A stretch of 30,148 nucleotides of DNA, from contig JAZMZI010000126.1 of the NCBI GenBank assembly GCA_045585895.1, forward strand, positions 1 to 30,148, given 5' to 3'. Below the pieces are notes generated by a model that saw nothing but the letters and a program-made list of their open reading frames with translations, searched no databases and was not told where the DNA came from. The number at the start of each line of letters is the position of its first letter. The stretch's first letter is position 1. Below are positions 16,189-22,195 of this stretch, piece by piece. This DNA comes from SVTX01 sp045585895 (GTDB lineage: Bacteria; Bacillota; Clostridia; Oscillospirales; CAG-272). Position numbers and translations under genes: made by a program.

Positions 16189-17130
16189 GTGATAAAAATA
16201 GCAATCATCAAAGAAAGAGCGCAGGAGAGGGATACGATAAAGGGTCTTGACGCGGCGGCGGTGGTCGAATCTCGAAAAAAACACGGCGAAAATAAGCTGT
16301 CACGGGCGAAAAGAAAGAGCTTTTTCCGTCAGTTTTTGGGCAATCTCGGTGACCCCATAATAAAAATACTCATAGCCGCGCTTGTGATAAATCTCATATT
16401 CACGTTCAGAAACGCCGATTGGGTGGAGACGGTGGGAATCGCCGTGTCCATTCTTTTGGCGACCTTTATTTCCACCATGTCGGAGTACGGCGCGGGAACG
16501 GCTTTTGAACGGCTTGAAAGCGCATACGGCAGACAAAAATGCCGCGTTTTGCGTGCGAGTGGCGTTGCCGAGCTTGATATTGAGGAAATAGTGGTGGGGG
16601 ACCTCGTTTATATCGGCGCGGGAGAGCAGATTCCCGCTGACGGTGTGCTTGTGGAGGGCGATATTGCTTGCGATCAGTCGGCTATGACGGGAGAGAGCCG
16701 CGAGGTCTATAAAAGAGCCGCCCGCGACGGTGAAAGGGTAGAAAACACCCCCGAATCGCCTTCATACTGTCTGCGCGGCTGCACCGTCCTATCGGGCGAG
16801 GGCTTGATGCGAGTCGAGTGCGTGGGCGACCGCACTTTTATCGGCGGCATTTCGCGCGAGATACAGGCAGATACACGCGAAAGCCCATTAAAGATAAGAC
16901 TTGCCAAGCTTGCCAAGCAGATAAGCGTCGTGGGATACGTTGCGGCGGCGCTTATCGCCCTCGTCTATCTTTTTAACGTTTTTGTCGTGGACAGCGCCTT
17001 TGACGTGGATATTATCAAATACAAAATAACCGATCTGCAATTTTTGTTTTCGCATCTTATCCACGCCCTCACATTAGGGCTGACTGTCATCGTTGTCGCC
17101 GTCCCCGAAGGCAATGCCCATTATAACTGA
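16189..17130 (+). pseudogene. Calcium-type P-type ATPase, N-terminal part, disrupted by the prophage
   Basis: The frame encodes the first third of a PMCA/SERCA-like cation ATPase: an N-terminal cytoplasmic segment (KHGENKLSRAKRKSF), a first helix pair (about 56-95), the actuator domain with TGES (167-170), and a second helix pair (about 228-305). It ends at VVAVPEG (306-308), the PEGLP motif of helix 4, then runs into NAHYN and stop. The phosphorylation motif DKTGT, nucleotide domain and later helices are missing, so the product cannot transport. Upstream AAGGGAGTGAT is the ribosome-binding site; the GTG at 16189 overlaps it, so the exact start is unclear. The 3' part should lie beyond the far end of the prophage. 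Confidence 0.88.
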
Positions 17131-17140
17131 TTAAAGGTTA
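17103..17140. other. Probable attL junction
   Basis: Homology to the ATPase gene ends after CCCCGAAGGC (17103-17112). The recombinase stop codon lies 9 bp further on the other strand. A reverse-strand CCCCGAAGG at about 17152-17160, inside the recombinase 3' end, makes an inverted pair with 17103-17111. The core should be a short, probably 2-bp, crossover within about 17103-17120. The right attachment site is outside the window, so the exact core cannot be fixed. Confidence 0.65.
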
Positions 17141-18512
17141 ATGTGAAGTCACCTTCGGGGGTGACGGTGATTTTATTTAGTATACGGGACCAGAAGGCTT
17201 TGCGGGAGTCGGGGGAGAGGTTTTGGTATGACTCGGCGAAGTTATCGAGCTGCTTGAGGTCAAGGGGTTTAGCGGAGCTTTCCGCTAAGGCTTGCTCGGC
17301 TGCTTCCTTCAGGAGGCGGGAGAGCTCGGCATAGTCGCGCTCGTAGATCTCTTTGGGTAAGAGGTCGTTCATATAGAGGTCCTTCAATTTATCAATTCTT
17401 GCCATAACCTTGGCGGTGTCGATGGTTTTCTTCGGCGCTGCCTTTTTTTGTTGGTCGAGATCGAAGTTGAATCTTTCTGCCTCGCTTCTGACGTTATTGA
17501 TGAGCCACTCTTCTATTTTATCCTGGTTGAACTGTCTGCCCATGTCGCAGGTTTTCATTGTGTGTGCCGGGCATCGATAATAGATGAATGCTTGCTTCAC
17601 AGATCCGTCGGGGTTCTTATTGGAGCAGCAATAGGTGGTCATTCTTCTGCCGCAGCTGGGGCAATGGATCAGGCCTGTGAAGAGATATATGCGATCGGAG
17701 CGCGTACCGTTATATCTTGCGGCTCTGGTCTCGACGATCCTACAAGCGAGGTTAAAGGTAGGCTCATCGATGATAGGGGGACACCAACCGGGGATGCCGT
17801 ATGCCAGGCCGATATACCAGGAATTGGTGAGCATTCTCTTCATTGACTTAACGTCGATGCTTGTACCGTAGAGGGCGTTTAAGTGCCTTGAGGTCTCTTT
17901 AGTTGAACGGCAGTCGATATACTTATCAAACATAACTCTGACGATCTCTGCCTCGTTCTCGTCGATCACGACGCGCTTATTCTCGATCTTATATCCTACG
18001 GGAGTGCTGCCGGAGATAACCCTGCCTTCTTTTACCATGTTCTTAAATACGAACTTGATACGCTCGCTGGTGCGGTCGGACTCATCCTGGGCGATCGCCA
18101 GCTTGATATTGAGGGCAAGGCGACCGTTTGCGGTGGTAGTATCGTAGTCCTCTTCGGTGGCGATCCACTGCACTCGGTATTTGTCGAGAATTGCCTGGAC
18201 CTCGTAATAGTCGGCGATATTTCTGAACCAACGGTCGAGCTTTATAAACAGGACGACGTCGATCTTTTTCTGCTTTACGTCCTCGAGCATACGAAGGAAC
18301 TCCGGGCGGCGGGTATAGCGCTTTCGCGCGGAGATACCCTCATCAACGTAGAGATCCACCACGGTGAGGTTATTTTCTTTAGCGTACTGGAGAAGCCTTT
18401 CCTTCTGAGCATCGAGAGACACACCGTGCATTGCCTGCTCCTCGGTAGAGACTCGGGCATAGAGGGCGGCGCGCTTGAGGTCGGCGTCTATTCGTTTTTG
18501 TTTGAATGCCAT
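17121..18512 (-). CDS. Large serine recombinase (integrase) of the prophage
   Basis: The start ATG at 18512 follows AAAGGAGTTTTA; in-frame upstream codons have no such site. The 463-aa protein begins with the resolvase domain: YARVSTEEQ puts the catalytic serine at residue 22, with VDEGISARKRYTRRPEF and FIKLDRWFRN as conserved arginine-bearing motifs. The recombinase DNA-binding domain follows (about 165-290), then a zinc ribbon (CPSCGRRM and later CPAH...C) and a C-terminal coiled coil. It would integrate and excise the element by serine-linked double-strand exchange. It lies at the very edge of the element beside the attachment site, its usual place. Any excision-directionality factor is not identified. 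Confidence 0.95.
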   Translation of the reverse strand: MAFKQKRIDADLKRAALYARVSTEEQAMHGVSLDAQKERLLQYAKENNLTVVDLYVDEGISARKRYTRRPEFLRMLEDVKQKKIDVVLFIKLDRWFRNIADYYEVQAILDKYRVQWIATEEDYDTTTANGRLALNIKLAIAQDESDRTSERIKFVFKNMVKEGRVISGSTPVGYKIENKRVVIDENEAEIVRVMFDKYIDCRSTKETSRHLNALYGTSIDVKSMKRMLTNSWYIGLAYGIPGWCPPIIDEPTFNLACRIVETRAARYNGTRSDRIYLFTGLIHCPSCGRRMTTYCCSNKNPDGSVKQAFIYYRCPAHTMKTCDMGRQFNQDKIEEWLINNVRSEAERFNFDLDQQKKAAPKKTIDTAKVMARIDKLKDLYMNDLLPKEIYERDYAELSRLLKEAAEQALAESSAKPLDLKQLDNFAESYQNLSPDSRKAFWSRILNKITVTPEGDFTLTFNQL

Positions 18513-18538
18513 TAAAACTCCTTTCTGAAAACTCCATA

Positions 18539-18567
18539 TTGACAAAATCCGACGGTTGTGATACAAT
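18539..18567 (+). promoter_or_regulatory. Promoter of the type I toxin mRNA
   Basis: TTGACA (18539-18544), 17-bp spacer, TACAAT (18562-18567) with a TGA extension. The transcript would start near 18574, giving a leader of about 100 nt. Confidence 0.8.
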
Positions 18568-18612
18568 ACTGTTGGCGAAAGCCCGTAGGGTTCACCTGAA
18601 CGGTGGCGGTTG

Positions 18613-18668
18613 CTTCCTCTTATCTTGAGGAAGTCCAAATCTTTTTTGCCTTCCTCGGAAGAGGGAGG
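18613..18668 (+). promoter_or_regulatory. Mutually exclusive leader hairpins controlling the toxin Shine-Dalgarno
   Basis: Four segments alternate in the leader: CTTCCTC (18613-18619), GAGGAAG (18627-18633), CCTTCCTC (18649-18656) and GAGGGAGG (18661-18668, the Shine-Dalgarno). Segment 2 can pair fully with 1 or with 3. Segment 3 can pair fully (one G-U) with 4 through a GGAA loop. The 1-2 plus 3-4 fold hides the ribosome-binding site; the 2-3 fold frees it. This is seen in sequence; the switching itself is inference. Confidence 0.7.
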
Positions 18669-18675
18669 TGATGCT

Positions 18676-18771
18676 ATGTACATAACTTGGGAAACTTTGT
18701 TTCTCTTTTGCAGTGTAATAATTGCATTAATAGGTCTTGTAATAAACATCTGTAATAATAAAAAAAGATAA
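18676..18771 (+). CDS. Holin-like type I toxin, 31 aa
   Basis: A 31-aa peptide starts MYITWETLFLF, continues as one hydrophobic helix and ends in a basic tail, NNKKR. Its Shine-Dalgarno GGGAGGTGAT is near perfect. Single-helix peptides with a short N-terminal TFE/TWE-type motif and a lysine-rich tail form the Firmicutes holin-like toxin group (TxpA/BsrG-like, PF16935), which insert in the membrane and depolarise or disturb the envelope. Supporting context: own promoter, structured leader that can hide the ribosome-binding site, a perfect 15-bp terminator directly after the stop, and an antisense RNA gene facing it. The reading frame is too short for routine gene finders. Toxicity is inferred from the family. 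Confidence 0.82.
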   Translation: MYITWETLFLFCSVIIALIGLVINICNNKKR

Positions 18772-18850
18772 CCGCCCTGCCGACCAAAGCTAAGCGGTTA
18801 TCTTTTTTAATCGTTTTTTTCGGGAAGCAACCGTCGCCGGTGATCCCTAC
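18755..18850 (-). ncRNA. Antisense antitoxin RNA of the holin-like toxin
   Basis: A minus-strand transcript of about 95 nt is predicted from a strong promoter at 18885-18857 to the shared hairpin at 18808-18761, which on this strand ends in TTTTTTTATT. It overlaps the 3' end of the toxin mRNA, including the last coding bases and terminator stem, and so resembles the RatA/TxpA and par-type convergent layout. Its 5' third reads CGTAGGGATCACC...CGGTTGCTTCC, almost the same sequence as the toxin leader rather than its complement. The terminator loop contains GCTTTGGTCG. Confidence 0.75.
18761..18808. terminator. Bidirectional terminator shared by toxin mRNA and antisense RNA
   Basis: AAAAAAGATAACCGC (18761-18775) and GCGGTTATCTTTTTT (18794-18808) are perfect 15-bp complements around an 18-nt loop containing CGACCAAAGC. 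Both strands end in T-runs. Confidence 0.92.
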
Positions 18851-18856
18851 GTTATT

Positions 18857-18885
18857 ATTCTACACCACTTTTTTGGATTTGTCAA
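18857..18885 (-). promoter_or_regulatory. Promoter of the antisense antitoxin RNA
   Basis: On the minus strand TTGACA (18885-18880), 17-bp spacer, TAGAAT (18862-18857). Closer to consensus at -35 and -10 than most promoters here, consistent with an abundant, unstable antitoxin. Confidence 0.8.
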
Positions 18886-18904
18886 TATATTTGTTAAATT
18901 TTTT

Positions 18905-19501
18905 TCACGAGCTGTGCGTCAGCTCGTTTTTTTGTTGCTTTATTGCGGAAAGATATATATTAAAATTCTTATGAATCTCGATTTCAAGGTTATTGGTGAA
19001 AAACTTATTTCTTTTATACAGTTCTTTCATTCTGTCGCTTCTTTTCTGCGTCCAGTGGGTTGGTACGCGGCAGAATGTGGATATTCCTTCGGGTGTGCGG
19101 AGATCAAGCTCCATCAGGATGCAGGCGGGGCAGAGTAGGCGCAGCGCGAACGTGTCGGCTTGATTTTCTGCTTTCGGCTTTATTCCTATATCTTCAATGG
19201 TTGCATATTTTGCGTAGGTCTTAACGTGACCGAGGAGTATGTGGCCCAGCTCGTGGGCTATGGCGAAGCGAGAAATCGGAACGTCGTTGCGGTCGTTATA
19301 CACGATTATCCATTTTTCGCCGTTATAGAAGGCTTTGGCATATTCATCGGGTAGGAGGATCTTAATGCGGCTGTTTTTCTTGACGTCGATATTACTTTGG
19401 CGCGCGATCTTCAGCACGTCAACAGGCAGGCTGTCAATGTTATTGTCGATCAGGCATTGCCAGGCGGCGTCTCGGATGTCGGTGTAGATTTTGTAATACA
19501 T
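18905..19501 (-). CDS. ImmA/IrrE-family metallopeptidase
   Basis: The 198-aa protein carries the zinc peptidase motif in FAIAHELGHILLGH (HExxH) near residue 77. A later ENQADTFALRLLCPACIL stretch supplies the glutamate-helix typical of ImmA. In ICEBs1, ImmA cleaves the repressor ImmR after DNA damage or cell-cell signals and so induces excision. Here the repressor gene lies immediately upstream in the same operon (12-bp gap), fitting that pairing. The C-terminal 60 residues are longer than in ImmA and uncharacterised. Its last codons (ELTHSS) overlap a plus-strand terminator hairpin. It probably cleaves the neighbouring repressor. Confidence 0.88.
   Translation of the reverse strand: MYYKIYTDIRDAAWQCLIDNNIDSLPVDVLKIARQSNIDVKKNSRIKILLPDEYAKAFYNGEKWIIVYNDRNDVPISRFAIAHELGHILLGHVKTYAKYATIEDIGIKPKAENQADTFALRLLCPACILMELDLRTPEGISTFCRVPTHWTQKRSDRMKELYKRNKFFTNNLEIEIHKNFNIYLSAIKQQKNELTHSS
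18908..18933 (+). terminator. Plus-strand terminator inside the end of the ImmA gene
   Basis: CGAGCTG (18908-18914), loop TGCGT, CAGCTCG (18920-18926), then seven T on the plus strand. It would stop read-through from the toxin gene into the antisense of the repressor operon. Confidence 0.75.
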
Positions 19502-19513
19502 ATATTTGGGAGA

Positions 19514-19963
19514 TTACATCAGATCTTCGTCGGTGTTAGGCTCGTTTTCGATCTCATTCCATTTATCTTGCGGGATTCTCGTGATCGTGTGTTTGCGGTT
19601 GGATTCGGAATTTGCGGCGGTGTAGACGGTAACGTAGCCGTCCATGGTGACGCCGAGGAGCTTGTCTACTGCCGGCTGCATTTCTGTTTGGTCGCGGTAG
19701 GCGGTCATTACTTTGGTTTCGTGAGGGGTGAGGCGGGGAACAAAAAATGCCGGTTGAGGTGTGTCGCTAAGACCGACAAGGTAGTCCATAGTTACATTGA
19801 AGTGCTTGCAAATAGCGATTTTAATACTATCGTTAGGTATGCTCTGACCTCTTTCATAAGAAGAAACGGTAGTTTTTTCTACATTGAATAACTCGCCAAA
19901 TTGGGTTTGAGTTAATAGTTCTTTTTTTCTCAATGTTCGTATTCTTTCGGATATATCAGCCAT
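19514..19963 (-). CDS. Cro/CI-type repressor, XRE family
   Basis: The ATG at 19963 follows GGGAGGTAAAA. The 149-aa protein opens with a classical XRE helix-turn-helix (residues 4-60: RIRTLRKKELLTQTQFGELF, VEKTTVSSYERGQSIPND, FNVTMDYLVG). A linker and a C-terminal region without a LexA-type Ser/Lys protease follow. Lack of self-cleavage fits control by the ImmA peptidase encoded downstream. It probably maintains lysogeny by binding GTAC-N9-GTAC operators between itself and the divergent early promoter, which also overlap its own transcript start region (autoregulation). Its C-terminus (TDEDLM) is acidic. Confidence 0.9.
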   Translation of the reverse strand: MADISERIRTLRKKELLTQTQFGELFNVEKTTVSSYERGQSIPNDSIKIAICKHFNVTMDYLVGLSDTPQPAFFVPRLTPHETKVMTAYRDQTEMQPAVDKLLGVTMDGYVTVYTAANSESNRKHTITRIPQDKWNEIENEPNTDEDLM

Positions 19964-19978
19964 TTTTACCTCCCAAAA

Positions 19979-20026
19979 GTACATTATTACTGTACTTATG
20001 ATAACACACATCGAGGCGAAATGCAA
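19979..20026 (-). promoter_or_regulatory. Repressor promoter with operator O1
   Basis: Minus-strand promoter TTGCAT (20026-20021), 17-bp spacer, TATCAT (20003-19998) with TGT extension. Operator O1, AAGTACA-N7-TGTACTT (19977-19997), lies just downstream of the -10, over the expected transcript start, so the repressor can limit its own synthesis. Confidence 0.72.
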
Positions 20027-20065
20027 TACAATTTTAAAAAAGTTCAAGAAATTTCGATTTCCCTC

Positions 20066-20120
20066 TTGACAAGGTACGAAATCTATGGTATTATAGCATC
20101 AAGGTACAAGAAACTCGTAC
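20066..20120 (+). promoter_or_regulatory. Early lytic promoter with operators O2 and O3
   Basis: TTGACA (20066-20071), 17-bp spacer, TATTAT (20089-20094) with a TGG extension. O3 (20104-20120) is GTAC-N9-GTAC, exactly the spacing of O1, placed just past the -10. A degenerate O2 (GTAC at 20074 with GTAT 10 bp later) lies in the spacer. Occupation would block the early operon. Confidence 0.75.
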
Positions 20121-20139
20121 ATCATAGAGGAGGTTATGA

Positions 20140-20679
20140 ATGATTATCCCCAAAATAGGCGATGAAGTTTGGGTGGCATATCGAGCCCGTGGAAAAGCAC
20201 CGCCGCAAAAAGGTGTTGTTAGTCAAATTTTTGATTTTGAAGACCGCAAAACCAGAGAAATGAAAACAATGGTGGTTGTGTATAGGATCGCACGCGGACA
20301 GATTGGAGAGAAGATATTCTTTTCCGAGGACGAAGCTTGGGAAGCGTATCTCAAGGAAATGAAACGAAGAGGAAGGTTGCCTCTGCCGAGAGAAGGGAGG
20401 GAGAGGATGGTGGGAAAAGAAAAAAGCCCCGGGGGGCTTGAAAAGAGATCAGGCGGCAAAAGAAGAAAAGAAAGAAAAGATAGCGTTGACCAGCTCTTGG
20501 AAATGTTCAACGCAAAGTGTTGTCAAAGAGCCAACGATGGCAGAGACGATGGATATGATGAAATTCAGACGGCGCTCTTGTTTCTTATTCTTTTCAGACT
20601 GGACAACTTGGGCAAGTTGCTCTGCATCTTTGGCGGCGGCTTGCTTGGCGTTATCATCACGTCTCTGCTGCTCCGATAA
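20140..20679 (+). CDS. Early prophage protein; genuine N-terminal part, C-terminal part antisense to another gene
   Basis: This is the first gene after the early promoter, with GAGGAGGTTATGA as ribosome-binding site. About 90 N-terminal residues look real: IGDEVWVAYRARG suggests a small SH3-like or KOW-like beta-barrel, followed by IFFSEDEAWEAYLKEMKRRG. From about residue 92 the frame reads through a minus-strand terminator hairpin, and from 20449 it is antisense to the winged-helix/TM gene. The tail (lysine-rich, then hydrophobic) is therefore probably an accident of an insertion that removed the original stop. An internal ATG at 20407 starts MVGKEKSPGGL, like the gene at 22504. No function is assigned. 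Confidence 0.6.
   Translation: MIIPKIGDEVWVAYRARGKAPPQKGVVSQIFDFEDRKTREMKTMVVVYRIARGQIGEKIFFSEDEAWEAYLKEMKRRGRLPLPREGRERMVGKEKSPGGLEKRSGGKRRKERKDSVDQLLEMFNAKCCQRANDGRDDGYDEIQTALLFLILFRLDNLGKLLCIFGGGLLGVIITSLLLR
20415..20440 (+). repeat. 26-bp direct repeat, copy 1
   Basis: AAAAGAAAAAAG-CCCC-GGGGGG-CTTG is identical to 22509-22534. In both places it encodes KEKSPGGL a few codons after an ATG with a purine-rich leader, and contains an AAGCCCC/GGGGCTT hairpin. Confidence 0.85.
20418..20440 (-). terminator. Terminator of the first winged-helix/TM gene
   Basis: Read on the minus strand, AAGCCCC-CC-GGGGCTT is followed by TTTTTCTTTTC, an intrinsic terminator 8 nt after the stop codon at 20449. On the plus strand it lies inside an open frame. 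Confidence 0.75.
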
Positions 20680-20883
20680 GTATTCATCTATACCTTTCGA
20701 TGTCAATTTGACGCTTGACGTGCCGTTGAAAATTCTTAGGTATTTATACTTTAAAAGGATATCGACAAAATCGTCAGCTTCGTTGATTTGCCCTTCAAAA
20801 TTATTGATAAGGGCGATACGGTTCATGGTATGATGCTCGGTGGCATAGAGCTTTTCTAGGATTTTAAATTCAAGATCAAGCAT
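20449..20883 (-). CDS. Winged-helix, coiled-coil, single-TM protein (paralog 1)
   Basis: The ATG at 20883 follows AAGGAGTTACCT. The 144-aa protein has an N-terminal winged-helix-like domain (about 1-70: LDLEFKILEKLYATEHHTMN, then VDILLKYKYLRIFNG and SVKLTSKGIDEYL). A charged coiled coil follows (about 70-105), then a membrane helix (about 108-128, IISIVSAIVGSLTTLC) and an amphipathic tail. It is the paralog of the gene at 22840-23310, sharing promoter, leader and layout. Winged-helix plus membrane anchor could mean a membrane-tethered regulator or a superinfection-exclusion protein. I do not recognise a named family. It is transcribed against the early operon and overlaps its first gene. Confidence 0.75.
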   Translation of the reverse strand: MLDLEFKILEKLYATEHHTMNRIALINNFEGQINEADDFVDILLKYKYLRIFNGTSSVKLTSKGIDEYLSEQQRRDDNAKQAAAKDAEQLAQVVQSEKNKKQERRLNFIISIVSAIVGSLTTLCVEHFQELVNAIFSFFSSFAA

Positions 20884-20938
20884 AGGTAACTCCTTAAGTT
20901 TGTTACCTGATTTTATCACAACACGTTTGTTTTGTCAA
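20884..20938 (-). promoter_or_regulatory. Promoter and RBS-hairpin leader of paralog 1
   Basis: On the minus strand TTGACA (20938-20933), 17-bp spacer, TAAAAT (20915-20910), then a leader in which AGGTAAC and GTTACCT (20908-20902 with 20890-20884) pair perfectly around the AAGGAG ribosome-binding site. The arms could also serve as an operator. The same promoter and leader precede paralog 2. Confidence 0.8.
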
Positions 20939-20943
20939 GAAAA

Positions 20944-20995
20944 AGCCCATAGGCTCGGCGGCTCCCGGATAGTGGGGCGCTTACTGCTATGGACT
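20944..20995 (-). terminator. Terminator of the accessory ImmA/membrane-protein operon
   Basis: On the minus strand AGTCCATAG (20995-20987) pairs with CTATGGGCT (20952-20944, one mismatch) around a long GC-rich loop, followed by TTTTTC. It lies just after the stop at 21008. Confidence 0.6.
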
Positions 20996-21007
20996 TGCTA
21001 AACTATT

Positions 21008-21508
21008 TTAGTCTTCTTTTTTGCTGTTGGTTCTGATACCCGAATCATTTTCTTGCATGCTCTTAACGAGATCGATCATGTTCTTGTCTTCATCAGTCGG
21101 GAAAAGATGCTTTGCGATGATTTTGGGCAAAATAATGATTGCGGACAGTATGCTGATCGCGCTACTTGAAAGCGCAATAACCGCAGTGATATTGTTGTCG
21201 CCTCGTATTGCTACAATTAGAATAGCAAGTAAAGGGATAAATATCATACAGCAAAATACTGTCATTACAATATTGAAGAATTTTTGCTTGTAGCCGACGT
21301 TCTTATCCGCCTTATCTTTTGATTGCTCTATGTAGTTTTCCAAAAGGTTAGCATAGAGCTCGTCTCTGCGGTCGTATTGTCTTCCGTAACCACTTGCGTC
21401 CTTAAAATGGTAGTCGTCAATTTTTTCGTTAACATTTACCTCTTGAGAGTTCGACAAATCGCGGTCAATGTCAGACAAATCATCGATAAAAGGTTTTTTC
21501 TTATCCAT
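21008..21508 (-). CDS. Two-helix membrane protein of the accessory operon
   Basis: The ATG at 21508 follows AAGGGGAAGATA, 13 bp after the upstream ImmA-like gene. The 166-aa protein has a highly charged soluble N-terminus (about 1-85, Asp/Lys rich, with DRDLSNSQEVNVNEKIDDYH) and two membrane helices (about 88-112 and 116-140, with a short RGDNNI turn between). A charged C-terminal tail ends KKED. I recognise no family. Its co-transcription with a metallopeptidase suggests a substrate, anchor or effector relationship, such as a membrane toxin or exclusion protein released or activated by cleavage; this is inference only. Confidence 0.72.
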   Translation of the reverse strand: MDKKKPFIDDLSDIDRDLSNSQEVNVNEKIDDYHFKDASGYGRQYDRRDELYANLLENYIEQSKDKADKNVGYKQKFFNIVMTVFCCMIFIPLLAILIVAIRGDNNITAVIALSSSAISILSAIIILPKIIAKHLFPTDEDKNMIDLVKSMQENDSGIRTNSKKED

Positions 21509-21521
21509 TATCTTCCCCTTG

Positions 21522-22040
21522 TCAAATGATCTCAAGTTGTCTGAGTCGAACCCTTGCAGCGTCGGGCGACACAACGAATTCGCGTGCGATATGGTTGACC
21601 TTCATAGATTCAGTGGAATATCTCACCTCTAATTGAAGGTTCTCCAAAGCATCTATCACCAATTCCTTCGGCATAAGAACGTTGGCGGCAAACAAATTAG
21701 CTTCCGATTCCATAGGACCGGAGGCGCCGGCGTCTCGGTGCGCGAATATCTCATCATCTTCTTTCCTGTGGAGAATATAGTGAGCCAATTCGTGCGCAAT
21801 AGTAAATCTCTTCCTGCCTGAGCTTTCCAGTAAATTTACCACTATCAAGCGTCCGGTGTTAAATCTGTTGAATTTTTCTTTTTGCACAACAATAAAACCG
21901 GAGACGTTCTCGGGTAAATATTCCTCGCGAACGATCAGATCATAATGACTGCACAAGCTGGCAATTCTGACGGGGTATTGATTGATATTGTGCTTCTTGC
22001 AAAACTCCTCTGCCTTGGCAATAACATCCTTTTTGTTCAT
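21522..22040 (-). CDS. Second ImmA/IrrE-family metallopeptidase
   Basis: The 172-aa protein shows FTIAHELAHYILHR (HExxH) and the downstream SGPMESEANLFAANVLMPKEL helix that provides the third zinc ligand region. The C-terminus (VNHIAREFVVSPDAARVRLRQL) is the winged-helix-like segment common in this family. The start ATG at 22040 has AAGGAGTGAGC upstream. It differs clearly from the first ImmA protein (18905-19501) and heads its own two-gene operon, divergent from a small XRE gene at 22196. It may cleave that regulator or another phage's repressor, or act with the membrane protein next door. Confidence 0.87.
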   Translation of the reverse strand: MNKKDVIAKAEEFCKKHNINQYPVRIASLCSHYDLIVREEYLPENVSGFIVVQKEKFNRFNTGRLIVVNLLESSGRKRFTIAHELAHYILHRKEDDEIFAHRDAGASGPMESEANLFAANVLMPKELVIDALENLQLEVRYSTESMKVNHIAREFVVSPDAARVRLRQLEII

Positions 22041-22063
22041 TTAGCTCACTCCTTTCTACTTAT

Positions 22064-22092
22064 ATTATACAACAAAATTTTCAAAAATGCAA
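22064..22092 (-). promoter_or_regulatory. Promoter of the accessory ImmA operon
   Basis: On the minus strand TTGCAT (22092-22087), 17-bp spacer, TATAAT (22069-22064). The plus-strand string ATTATACAA, which covers this -10, recurs in direct orientation at about 22107-22115 and is a candidate operator for the divergent XRE regulator. Confidence 0.75.
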
Positions 22093-22195
22093 GTCCCCAG
22101 TAGAAAATTATACAATGAGTGAGGTTCAGCGGTGTTCAAAATGTATATAAAAACAATAACAAATTATTCATTACTTAAAGAAAGGAGGGGATTGG

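Noticed and set aside
18513..18749. 79-residue N-terminal extension of the serine recombinase
   Set aside because: It would cross the toxin gene and leader on the opposite strand, and AAAGGAGTTTTA directly precedes the ATG at 18512, with the catalytic serine at the normal position after it.
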